This document shows positions 13,001 through 19,199 of a stretch of DNA of 64,000 bases, piece by piece. Source of the DNA: Diadema setosum (taxonomy: Eukaryota; Echinodermata; Echinoidea; Diadematoida; Diadematidae). The stretch spans positions 43,150,333 to 43,214,332 of the forward strand of contig NC_092686.1 in NCBI RefSeq assembly GCF_964275005.1. The letters run 5' to 3'. Each line of letters starts with the position of its first letter. Position 1 is the stretch's first letter. The position numbers and the translations under genes are program-made. Under the pieces are notes generated by a model. It had not been told where the DNA came from. It made no database searches and saw nothing but the letters and a program-made list of their open reading frames with translations.

Positions 13001-13496
13001 TCATAGTATGTAGTCACATCTGATAAGTCAGTAGGATTCCTAGTTTCACAGTAACCATCACAAGTACCACACGTGATCAGTCTGTTCAGGGTGAAGGAAC
13101 CACAAGGAGAAGTCTGTTGACATTTGGTTCTCCCACGTATGCACTGCCCATCACGCCACACACACCAAGACTTATCCTATCCCTCAGAGTGCAATCCGAG
13201 TCTAGCCGATACAGCTCCTGGCCAGCTCCAATGTAGATATCTCCCGTGTCGCCATGGGTGGCCAGGATTTGGAAGGGTTGGGCGGGGTCAGGACTTGCAA
13301 AAGATGAGACCAGGTAAGTGGAGTCAAGGGGGCGGAGCCCACAGACTGGTAGATCAATGCAAACGTCAGCACAAGGTAGCTGATCCATCTCTGGTAGGTT
13401 GTAAATTTGGAGCCATTTTACCTGGTCATCTCTCCCACAGACCCAGCCTTGGGAAGCAACTTGCTGTGCAGCAGCTGAGCTGTGTATAGTTACCAT
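914..13496 (-). CDS. Plexin (semaphorin receptor), 5' portion, 14 visible coding exons
   Basis: Single-pass cell-surface receptor for semaphorins, which signals through an intracellular GAP-like region not present here. The exons join to about 966 codons: sema domain (about residues 50-480), PSI1 (C504...CGWC at 526-529), PSI2 (C665...C675-D-W-C678), PSI3 (C819...C841-L-W-C844) and the first IPT domain (about 873-966). The order sema-PSI-PSI-PSI-IPT with plexin-type linkers separates it from semaphorins, which have one PSI. Visible introns begin GT and end AG, and phases match at all 13 junctions. One large exon covering most of the sema domain is typical of plexin genes. That exon needs two extra bases to read through (near 13089 and 12866); restoring them makes its length divisible by three. 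No signal peptide is obvious after the chosen ATG, so an upstream exon or a misplaced start is possible. The gene continues beyond base 1. I could not decide between the plexin A and B classes. Confidence 0.93.
1029..1935. other. Plexin intron 13
   Basis: Contains a 14-base C run (1374-1387) followed by an A run, and no other feature I can support. Confidence 0.6.
1936..2090 (-). CDS. Plexin visible exon 13: IPT/TIG domain 1, first half
   Basis: Reads FWPTSGPMEGNTRVEVSGTD, then LGASFSDVVSVMIGDSNCS. This is the IPT signature (P-x-x-G-P-x-x-G-G-T-x-x-x-x-x-G-x-x-L) with Glu-Gly in place of the Gly-Gly pair. The acceptor ATATTTGCAG is strong; the donor CTTAG/GTACAT leaves phase 2, which matches exon 14. 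Confidence 0.9.
2091..2756. other. Plexin intron 12
   Basis: AT-rich, with a short CA repeat near 2440 and T and A homopolymers. Nothing else seen. Confidence 0.6.
2757..2944 (-). CDS. Plexin visible exon 12: PSI domain 3
   Basis: Reads VTLYTCEVNGNSCSRCLSP, then ARFQCLWCGQECAFRDKAVC and CGSPVITS. The pattern matches plexin PSI3 (LYKC...CGLC...FECGWC...C). It ends in phase 0 before GTGAGT. Confidence 0.92.
2945..3620. other. Plexin intron 11
   Basis: Contains a poly-C run (3220-3233). Nothing else seen. Confidence 0.6.
3621..3711 (-). CDS. Plexin visible exon 11: linker before PSI 3
   Basis: Reads YTYPWYVFQLQARVSVRWNN and ends DDIYGAE, matching the plexin SVVWNGNFVIDN stretch. The donor GTAAGT leaves phase 1. 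The acceptor (ATATTGTAG) has a weak pyrimidine tract, so its position is the least certain of the exon ends. Confidence 0.8.
3873..4898. mobile_element. Foldback/MITE-type element of about 1 kb, non-coding
   Basis: The ends are inverted copies: AAGGCCGTGTCACACCTTTC on the left and its complement (GGAAAGGTGTGACACGGCCTT) on the right, each abutting TTAA. A second internal copy of the terminal motif (CTGTCACACCTTTCC near 4048) and many CTTGCGTG/CACGCAAG words show long, imperfect subterminal repeats. It is GC-richer than its surroundings, and the open frames across it are products of that composition. It lies in plexin intron 10. No transposase is seen; I call it a non-autonomous DNA element. 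Confidence 0.8.
4909..5240. mobile_element. MITE-type element of about 330 bp with AACCTCGAGGTTA repeats
   Basis: The left end GTTCAGACAACAAGCC mirrors the right end GGCTTGTCGTCTGAAC. Subterminal arms (CCTAACCTCGAGGTTAGG and GGTTTCCTAACCTCAAGG) also pair, and the word TTAACCTCGAGGTTAA-like recurs inside. GGCTTGTCGTC is duplicated at the right end. It lies only 10 bp from the 1-kb foldback element, in the same plexin intron. Confidence 0.78.
5641..5742 (-). CDS. Plexin visible exon 10: linker between PSI 2 and PSI 3
   Basis: Phase 0 exon of 34 codons, RLSYDCIVHLNDLEQRTSAT ending NGTSILCSAVE. It is equivalent to the plexin GYECLFHI...LQC region, with its conserved pair of cysteines. The acceptor is TTTTGCAG; the donor is GAG/GTATGG. 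Confidence 0.87.
5743..6410. other. Plexin intron 9
   Basis: AT-rich, no recognisable feature. Confidence 0.55.
6411..6554 (-). CDS. Plexin visible exon 9: linker between PSI 2 and PSI 3
   Basis: Forty-eight codons in phase 0, containing EFCPQLLNLTENILIPTGL and PKSITLPAANLP. This matches the plexin stretch CPQI...VPVGVVKPITLAARNLP. The donor is ATG/GTAACG. Confidence 0.88.
6555..7077. other. Plexin intron 8
   Basis: Contains a 17-base C run (6895-6911). Nothing else seen. Confidence 0.55.
7078..7189 (-). CDS. Plexin visible exon 8: PSI domain 2
   Basis: Reads SCLACVSSAWSCDWCVLTNK, then CTNGSSCPSEDIVITGEN. The cysteine spacing C-L-A-C...C-D-W-C is that of plexin PSI2 (SCLSCV...CHWC). The acceptor TTTGTTTCAG and donor GTAAGT are both strong. 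Confidence 0.92.
7190..7491. other. Plexin intron 7
   Basis: About 300 bp, no recognisable feature. Confidence 0.55.
7492..7591 (-). CDS. Plexin visible exon 7: linker before PSI 2
   Basis: Joins in phase to give SDHVNMTLSIISTATN and ends FPFYDCSQIK. This matches the plexin motif GDHL...FVFYNCS that leads into the second PSI domain. The donor is GTAAAC. Confidence 0.85.
7766..7858 (+). mobile_element. 93-bp TTAA-ended MITE-like element, copy 2
   Basis: Same family as 689-781 and the same length: starts TTAACCCACTGAGGATGAG and ends GTCCTAAACGGGTTAA. One half of the internal palindrome has changed (GAGTATACTCCTGCG). It lies in plexin intron 6. Confidence 0.75.
8184..8278 (+). mobile_element. 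93-bp TTAA-ended MITE-like element, copy 3
   Basis: Same family, about 95 bp: starts TCAACCCGTTGAGAACAG, contains CCCGAGTATACTCGG and ends GTCCTCAATGGGTTAA. It sits about 325 bp from copy 2 in the same intron and the same orientation. Confidence 0.75.
8406..8562 (-). CDS. Plexin visible exon 6: linker between PSI 1 and PSI 2
   Basis: Reads LNNTIQQLPSINTDNPYQC and ...SVLTCSSPPVELIPIIPEN. It keeps the Cys and the C-x-x-P-P pattern of the IPT-like linker of plexins. The donor GTGAGT leaves phase 1. Confidence 0.82.
8563..9263. other. Plexin intron 5
   Basis: AT-rich, no recognisable feature. Confidence 0.55.
9264..9396 (-). CDS. Plexin visible exon 5: end of PSI 1 and linker
   Basis: Completes an Arg codon, then reads CTRFQGCPDGDAPAHWLPY and ...QCVAISDIQPVESL, equivalent to the plexin CTRKERC...CVRLTVHP segment. 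It ends before GTAAGT in phase 0. Confidence 0.88.
9531..10072. repeat. Low-complexity cluster in plexin intron 4
   Basis: A 13-base G run (about 9531-9543), an A run near 9850, a GACA tandem (about 9970-9990) and GA/G runs (10033-10060) lie within 550 bp of one another, with MITE copy 4 between them. Confidence 0.7.
9566..9658 (-). mobile_element. 93-bp TTAA-ended MITE-like element, copy 4 (reversed)
   Basis: Same family in the opposite orientation, 93 bp, with the palindrome remnant CGAGTATACTCGGG near its right end and TTAA at both edges. It lies in plexin intron 4, just right of a 13-base poly-G tract. Confidence 0.72.
10175..10213. repeat. Perfect 18-bp-arm hairpin flanked by 7-bp direct repeats
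   Basis: CAGGGAGGTGGAAGAAAG, a 3-base loop, then its exact complement. The 39-bp palindrome is flanked on both sides by CTATACT. It lies just inside plexin intron 4, about 11 bases from the 5' splice site of exon 4, so the pre-mRNA could fold there. Confidence 0.92.
10225..10340 (-). CDS. Plexin visible exon 4: PSI domain 1
   Basis: Starts VLKISVANCSQFQSCEEC and contains DPYCGWCTLEA, the classic PSI signature with CGWC. The acceptor is TTCCATTCAG; the donor AAG/GTACAG leaves phase 2. A perfect 39-bp hairpin begins 11 bases into the following intron. Confidence 0.92.
10755..10872. mobile_element. TIR element enclosing telomere-like CCTAA repeats, copy 1
   Basis: The left end has GGGCAATTACCCCC twice in succession and the right end GGGGGTAATTGCCC, a clear inverted repeat. 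Between them lie degenerate CCTAAT/CCCTAA units (about eight) and a G run. A second, longer copy is at 60795-61006. It lies in plexin intron 3. Confidence 0.8.
10963..11088 (-). CDS. Plexin visible exon 3: end of sema domain
   Basis: Phase 0 exon of 42 codons after CTGTCCAG, starting INVLNGSAAYMYEEI and containing SGPVLHDMFYDSDKEEL. This matches the plexin pattern ending the propeller (PGPVLRDMAFS). The donor is CGT followed by GTGAGT. Confidence 0.88.
11089..11467. other. Plexin intron 2
   Basis: No recognisable feature. Confidence 0.55.
11468..11680 (-). CDS. Plexin visible exon 2: sema domain
   Basis: Begins LAVSMLPSLGHFEC after an acceptor TCTCCAG and ends ...TGTSASDLLK before GTACAG. 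It is phase 0 at both ends, 71 codons. It corresponds to the late sema blade (the plexin stretch resembling AFVGTKSGKLKKI). Confidence 0.88.
11681..12352. other. Plexin intron 1
   Basis: No recognisable feature beyond short T and A runs. Confidence 0.55.
12353..13496 (-). CDS. Plexin visible exon 1: most of the sema domain, two apparent frameshifts
   Basis: The large sema exon reads in three successive frames. From 13496 it gives ...QILATHGDTGDIYIGAG and ends ...NVNRLLLVVPSP; it continues one frame over as NRLITCGTCDGYC and later as SFRLSDFNYLQRIIYATLP and DDIMYAVFTKENSS, ending SCSG. All three parts match consecutive sema blades of plexins, so the breaks are one-base losses near 13089 (a CCC run) and about 12862-12870 (AAATT run). 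The exon ends at 12353 before GTAAGT. The start at 13496 is the first in-frame Met after a stop; its Kozak context is weak, and a good acceptor (pyrimidine tract then CAG) lies just upstream, so the exon may extend into 5' UTR. Confidence 0.85.
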
Positions 13497-13640
13497 ACAG
13501 ACCTCAATATCTGCTTAATTCCAGCAAATTTACTGCACAGAAAAAACCAGGAAACACATAGTACATGTATAATCAAAATCAATGAGTGAGCTCTGGTTAC
13601 TCAAACTTTGACAGAAAAATCTGCTGTTTGGAGGAGGAGT

Positions 13641-13880
13641 TTACTGTATACACCATATATTTCGCGAGTAAATTTTCGCGAATCGGGAATTCCCAGCGAT
13701 TTCCCGAGTGGTTAAATTCGCGATCGTGGAGTCCTATACTGAACGGAGAAGTGTACACACGTACGTCACATTCACATCAGAGTCAATATTTTCATGTGTC
13801 TTTAATTTCGCGAATAGCACCCGACTCGCGAAGTTCGCGAAAATAAAAACCTCGCAAAATATTCCGCGTGTACAGTATAT
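13641..13880. mobile_element. MITE-type element with TTCGCGA-rich arms
   Basis: The left arm TACTGTATACACCATATAT followed by TTCGCGAG mirrors the right arm, which ends CGCGTGTACAGTATAT. The CpG-rich word TTCGCGAA or its complement recurs about six times. About 240 bp, non-coding. It lies just upstream of the first visible plexin exon. Confidence 0.75.
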
Positions 13881-14067
13881 CAATTAATGGACTTTGACGA
13901 TTCTCCTCAAGACAAACAATGCAATGTATAGAGGAGCAGACGAAGTCTCATTGGAACTATTCTAACGACAAACACAGATTGATCTATCGGTCTATTGTGG
14001 AACATGTCCAGATGACAAATACAGGCTGATTTTTCAATCTACTCAAGCTTGCATTGCCTACTTGTTG

Positions 14068-14142
14068 AAAGTCATTCACAAAGCAACATTCATTCAAAGT
14101 CATTCACAAAGCAACGTTCAAGAGTTCACTCACAAAGCAACA
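14068..14142 (+). repeat. Short tandem repeat, about 30-bp unit
   Basis: The phrase CATTCACAAAGCAAC recurs three times with partly conserved spacers (the last as CACTCACAAAGCAAC). Confidence 0.7.
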
Positions 14143-14495
14143 TGTTTGAGAGGTGAAATTCCCATTTAAACATGCTAACTAGTTAATTTTTTAGTAAGAG
14201 TTCTATGCACACAACAAAATCTCCATGTTAATGTTCAGTACTGGTCAGGTAATTTAATCGTTTATTTAGACTTTAGACTAGGGCATGTTGTTGTTGGGTA
14301 CGTGTGTTTAGTCACACAAATGTCCCTTTATCCAATATTAAAAATACAGTGTAGGTTGTTACGTTACAGTGTAGGTTAACCCCGGGTCGCGCTCCTTGTA
14401 CACAGTTCTCATAGCAGGGCTACCAAGTCTCACGCATTCTGTGTGAGGCTCACGCATTTAGGGTCCATCTCACAATATCACGCATGGCACCCCAT

Positions 14496-14842
14496 GGGTG
14501 TATGCAAGGGGGGGTTGGGAGGGTCGTACGACCCCCCCCCCCAAATTTTCAAAAGGTCCACTTTTTGTAAAAGACATTTTTGTTTTTCGAGGGATTTTTA
14601 CCCTATAGATCTATACAACAGGAAAAAAAGTCACTTTTGTATGCACCAAATGGCCCCATTTTAAGATATAAAATTCAAAAACTCCCTACCGTCAAGGTGG
14701 GAGAGGGGGGACACCCCTTCCCACACCCTTCCCCCCCCCCCCCCCCCCCCCCCGCTTGGTCGCTCCGCTCCCTCGCAAAGGTAAAAGTCCACAAATTGTG
14801 ATTACGACCCCCCCCCCCCAGAAAAAATCCTGGATACACCCC
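14496..14842. mobile_element. MITE-type element with poly-C/G ends
   Basis: The left end GGGTGTATGCAAGG mirrors the right end CCTGGATACACCCC. Inside both ends are TCGTA words next to long C runs (13-14 and 12-13 bases), plus a central 23-base C run. The motif CGCTTGGTCGCTCCGCTCCC is shared with the modules at 14940-15090 and 62.7-64 kb. No coding capacity. Confidence 0.72.
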
Positions 14843-14929
14843 TGCACCCATTTTTCCCACGCATAGACGTCTAGCTCAAAGGATTAAAGTGATAGTTGCA
14901 ATTGAAGGTATACCGGTATTTCCCTTTTG

Positions 14930-15100
14930 CCTTCAAAATAAGTAAACAAAATAGTCACTTATCAAATGTATGCACCGGGCCAGATCGCACCATTAAGAGC
15001 TATAAATTGAAAAAGCTCCCTACCGGGGAAGAGGGGTTTTACCCTCCCCCCGCTCAGTCGCTTCACTCCCTTGATTGCGCGCATGGGCGCACCCCGAGAC
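14930..15100 (+). repeat. Partial module of the CGCTCGCTCC repeat family
   Basis: Contains ATGCACCGGGCCAGATCGCA, AAAAGCTCCCTACC and CGCTCAGTCGCTTCACTCCC, in the same order as the modules near 63.4-63.8 kb. Both ends are degraded. Confidence 0.6.
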
Positions 15101-15173
15101 ATCGATTCATGAAAATCTCACTCATATTAAAAATTGTTTTGAACTGGCATCTCTACTGCCTCTGTGTCATAGC

Positions 15174-15296
15174 ATTGGGGCTGGTCGCAGTTAAGACGGT
15201 GTAGGTCTATGTCTGCAGTGAAGTCAATAAATGAACCCGGGCCATACAATAACATTGTCATAACATATGTTATGATGTAACTGCGACCAGCCCAAT
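15174..15296. repeat. Short inverted-repeat element
   Basis: The arms ATTGGGGCTGGTCGCAGTTA and TAACTGCGACCAGCCCAAT pair except for one extra G, enclosing about 85 bp. A third partial arm (GTTGGGGCTGGTCA) follows at about 15317. Confidence 0.75.
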
Positions 15297-15529
15297 CGAC
15301 TTGCCTACGCGAGGCGTTGGGGCTGGTCATAGGGGCTCCCACAGTATTACATTTCATTAGGAGCGCCCCGGCCCTGGAGTGGGTTAGTTTAGATGTCAGT
15401 ATACCGGTAGACCCTAAAAATTTTGTGAAAACAAACAAAAAATAAGAATTGACAGGAAATTCTTCAAGCACAGCAAGACAGGACTTTAATCATGAATTTC
15501 TCTGAAAAAGAGTATAGTTACACCTGTGC

Positions 15530-16060
15530 GCGACACACAGACGTCACAGTAAAACTTTCTCCCAACACCGTACCGTGCCAAGTGGTGTCACGGCGGTGCC
15601 CCCGACACGTCGACTGCGTACGGGATGCGTACATAACGGGATAGCCCTTTATGCCCGGCCCCCTGTCCCATTTCTCATCACAACAGCAACTGAACAGTGT
15701 GGCCGATACGCGATGCCTGGTAAAGTCTAACGTTTTTACAGTCTAGCTACGGAGTTGAAACGACTTGAAAACTTACAAACGGGAGTGATGGATGTGCTTC
15801 ATATACAATGCGATCATTCGGGCACTGAGAAATATAATGTTGCCCAGTTTTCACGAAAAGCGAAGACATGGACTCCCTTCAGTACGCCGCGGTGTCAGTG
15901 GACTACTGCACAATACACCTGTACTGCATTGGGGTGACTCAACAGGTGTGTACATGTATGTGCAACGGTACCTAAACAATAACAATCCACACGTTTTGCA
16001 GTCCGTCGCAGGGTACGTAGGGTCAAAAGCGGCGCCGCGGGCGATTGAGGTCGCTAGTGT
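15530..16060 (-). promoter_or_regulatory. CpG-richer stretch, candidate plexin promoter or 5' UTR region
   Basis: CpG dinucleotides are clearly denser here than in the flanking AT-rich DNA (for example CGACACGTCGACTGCGTACG and GCGGCGCCGCGGGCG). It lies about 2 kb upstream of the first visible plexin exon, and there is no other gene for it to serve nearby. This is position and composition only; no core promoter element was recognised. Confidence 0.3.
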
Positions 16061-16391
16061 AATGTGGTGCATGGTGTTTGCATCACACTGGGTGGGGTTC
16101 ATGCAAAGCAATGCTTTTCAATCATCCTCTGAGGTTGGAAGAACGTCGATGCACGACTCGATCAACCACGGTGGATAGTGAAATGCAACTTTCGGTTCAT
16201 TTCCCATGTTACAAGATTCTTGAGAAAAGATCCTAGGCCTTTACCACGAAAGCAAGAAGGAAAAGTCACAAAGAATGTGACGTAGGCCCTACCATTCCTA
16301 ATTAGGGCAGTGAATATCTGGATGTACCTATACCTTATTCATTATATTCTTTTCAAGAAGATTGCCACATGCGAATTATTTCATGGTGGCT

Positions 16392-16753
16392 AGGCCCTAA
16401 AGTATTGGTGGAGATGACAACTGGGCCTTTAATTTGTTGCGAGATACCAAGAAATTTAAGCACTTTTTATGAAATAGTATGTCAGAGCATACCACTCTAA
16501 GAGGAATACGGTTTGGGAACGGATGAAACATCCAAAACAGAGTAAAACAAAGCCATCCTAAACCCACCTTTTTGAATTGCTCTATTTTGGATATCTCAGT
16601 CATTTCAAAACCGATTTTCATCATTCAAATAAATGTTGAATCCCTCCTTGAATTACATGCCCTTTCATATATCATAAGAGGTTATACTCTTTATCTCAAA
16701 AAAAAAAAAAAATGTTAGAAACCTGTTGGGTCACAACCAATACTGTCCCTTAA
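16392..16753. mobile_element. MITE-type element, family shared with 27298-27667
   Basis: The left end CCCTAAAGTATTGGTGGAGA mirrors the right end CCAATACTGTCCCTTAAA imperfectly, and both subterminal regions contain GAGATA. The core phrase AAACAAAGCCATCCTAA followed by GATATCTCA...AAACCGATTTTCATCA recurs in the second copy. About 360 bp, non-coding. Confidence 0.6.
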
Positions 16754-17794
16754 ATACCGGTCAACAAATTTAACCAGAGGACCGACATGACCGAGCAGGG
16801 GAATTAAGAATGGGTAGAATGAAAATAGAGATGTAAATAAAATTGAATAACTTAAGAATATAATGCTGAAAGTGTTTACATTGATTAGCTTATTTTGATT
16901 TTTTTTTTTCGTTTCTAAGTGTTTGTTCTTTTGGTACCTTGTTCATATTTTGTTTTCTTTGTTTGCTTGCTTTTTTTTTGCTGGTGTCAATGTTACGCAC
17001 GTATGCACATTGTTTTTCCATTTTTTTTAATATTCAATTTCGATTTAATTCCACATTCCATTTGAAAGTTCAAATGTACAAAAGTAAGATAGGCCTATCA
17101 CTTGTCAAGGAGTAGGGGCTACGTAACACACTTTGAACATTCCACATGAATTCATGTGAACAAAAAAAAAAGTCTATCTTCAAATATACAGAACATTCCT
17201 CTAACAAGTACGCTTTAAAAATAGAATTAATGTCAATGGAACCTTCTATTAGAAACATAATACTAAAAACACACACATCAACACACACACAAACACAAAC
17301 AATCTTTGTGGAACATGTTCAGATTACTTTGACAAAGGCGCACAAACATTTGTCAAATAATGGAAAGATTAAACAAAATGGCGCTTGATTATGAGTGACC
17401 GTCAGTTGATTCTATGTAATACTTGTGACTTTTGATTGCACAAATTTTTACTCCAAACTTGTATCGCACATGGAAAGCCCATATAATGCATACAACGGAC
17501 TATTGACAAACTTGACAAGCGCCACCACTCTACGACGGCAACACTGGATTTGATGATAAAGGGACGTTCTACTGCACTGGCACAAATTATAGCCGACAAC
17601 ATTGCACTGACAAGGAAGGCTGAAGTAATCTTCTTTCAGTCTCCATGCTCTGAGTTAATGACGTTGATAAAGATTTCTCAAAGCATCTAATATTTTGTTG
17701 CAGAACAGCCACAATTTTGTAATCGCCATAGTGTGTGATGTTGTAAATGCTTGGAATAAGGCTACTTTATATTCAATAGTATAGTAGGGCTGAT

Positions 17795-18076
17795 CGTAAT
17801 TTTCAAATTGATGAAATTCTTCCGTCGAGTTGTTTTCATATACTGACTGACAAATTTTCTACATCGACGCAAAAAAAAAGCACCGCATTGATCGGTGTTT
17901 TAGCAGTAACAACAACAAAAGAAATCATTGGTATACATAATATACTCGAGCTGCTAGATTCGAACTTACGACCTCCCGAGTCCTGATCCCCGGACAATAT
18001 GTGATTAGGGCAATTTGTCAATCAGTTGCAATGATAACAACTCGACGGAAGAATTTCATCAACTTGAATAATTACG
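17795..18076. mobile_element. TIR element with an internal tRNA-like (SINE) segment
   Basis: Arms of about 40 bp (core GATGAAATTCTTCCGTCGAG) are inverted at the two ends with few mismatches. Read on the minus strand, the middle holds a tRNA-like block with a B-box (GTTCGAATC) preceded by GATCAGGACTCGGGAGGTCG. This is then followed by CTCGAGTAT...TCTTTTGTTG...AAAACACCGATCAAT. A related copy lies just to the right in opposite orientation. Confidence 0.72.
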
Positions 18077-18099
18077 CAGTACTCGCTGCATGCTATAAG

Positions 18100-18300
18100 G
18101 CTTAGAAGCAGCACTGGCTGTCGGATGGAATATCGGTGGTCTAGAGGATAAGACGCCTGTTTGGTGATCAGGAGGTCCTAGGTTCGAAAATATCTTCGAG
18201 TATTGTTATGCACATAACTTCTTTTGTCAGGGCTACTACCAAAACACTGCTCAATTTTGTGCTTAATTACGTTCGTGTATAGGGCAGTTTTTCAATCAGA
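18100..18300 (+). mobile_element. tRNA-like SINE, related to 17795-18076
   Basis: An A-box-like GGTGGTCTAGAGGATAAGAC and a B-box-like AGGTTCGAA are spaced as in a tRNA. They are followed by a body with TTCGAGTATTGTTATG, CTTCTTTTGTC and CCAAAACACTGCTCAAT, which align in order with the element to the left. It is too diverged from a tRNA fold to call a functional tRNA gene. Confidence 0.65.
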
Positions 18301-18562
18301 TGTTGCTATAATTATGATCTTAATCCTATTCATTCGCCGAAGTTCATTCATTTTCAGAGACAACAGATAGGAATAAATTATGACAAAGATATTCTGTTTG
18401 AAATTATCAATCCTCCTGCTTGATATCCTCTCCTCTCTCCCTCTCTTCTTTCCCCTCTCATCTCAACTTGTTTTTATCAGTTTCTTCTGTTTCGTATCCT
18501 TTCTTTCCATCTTTCTGTCTTCTTGAGAGTTTCAGTTTCAGTGTAAGTTTAATTGCAGGGAT

Positions 18563-18568
<6 letters not shown>

Positions 18569-18608
<40 letters not shown>

Positions 18609-18621
18609 TGTGTGTGTGTGT
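18569..18621 (+). repeat. TG microsatellite
   Basis: About 26 TG units with one TA interruption. It follows a CT-rich stretch (18420-18530). Confidence 0.95.
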
Positions 18622-19031
18622 GTTTAGTATCATTCTAGTATATACTCTGTTGTTGTTATGTGTTCAATTTACGGTAGTTATTATGATGTGATTTATTTGT
18701 CGGGGGCCTATACAAGCTGTGCTTTGGTTCTTATGATCACTATTTATAGACTATTTGCTGGAAATGTAGGCCTATATGTTATTAGAATATGCGTTTCGAT
18801 CATTATTTCTGCGTCAAAAAAGACAAAATGTTGATGTATAATCATTGCAACTCAATATTATGAATTATTTTGTTTCTTGTTCTTGTGAACACAAAGTGCA
18901 AATAAATTCAAATCAATCAAACAAACAAATAAAAGTGTTCCCTGCTTTGTCGATGGTCCTAAATTGCTTCTATGCGTTTTCTAGAAGGCAAGGTATTTAA
19001 GGAGGAAATCAAGAGTTCCTGAAAGGACCCT

Positions 19032-19054
19032 CCCCCCCCCCCCCCCCCCCCCCC
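19032..19054 (+). repeat. 23-base poly-C tract
   Basis: Uninterrupted C run followed by GTGTATCAGAGG, possibly the edge of a decayed element. A 12-13-base G run lies near 19406. Confidence 0.9.
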
Positions 19055-19199
19055 GTGTATCAGAGGAGATAGTACACCGAGCGCAATAGGAACCGCGTAC
19101 AGGATACGACGATTATCGGGTATGAACAGTCTAAACTGAGCCCCGCACTCATAGCGTGACGATGAGTCGTCGAAGCCCGTGTTCACACTCCAAGTACCG

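Noticed and set aside
18120-18200. tRNA gene
   Set aside because: A-box- and B-box-like words are present, but the acceptor and other stems do not form, and a related SINE-like body follows it. Called a SINE.
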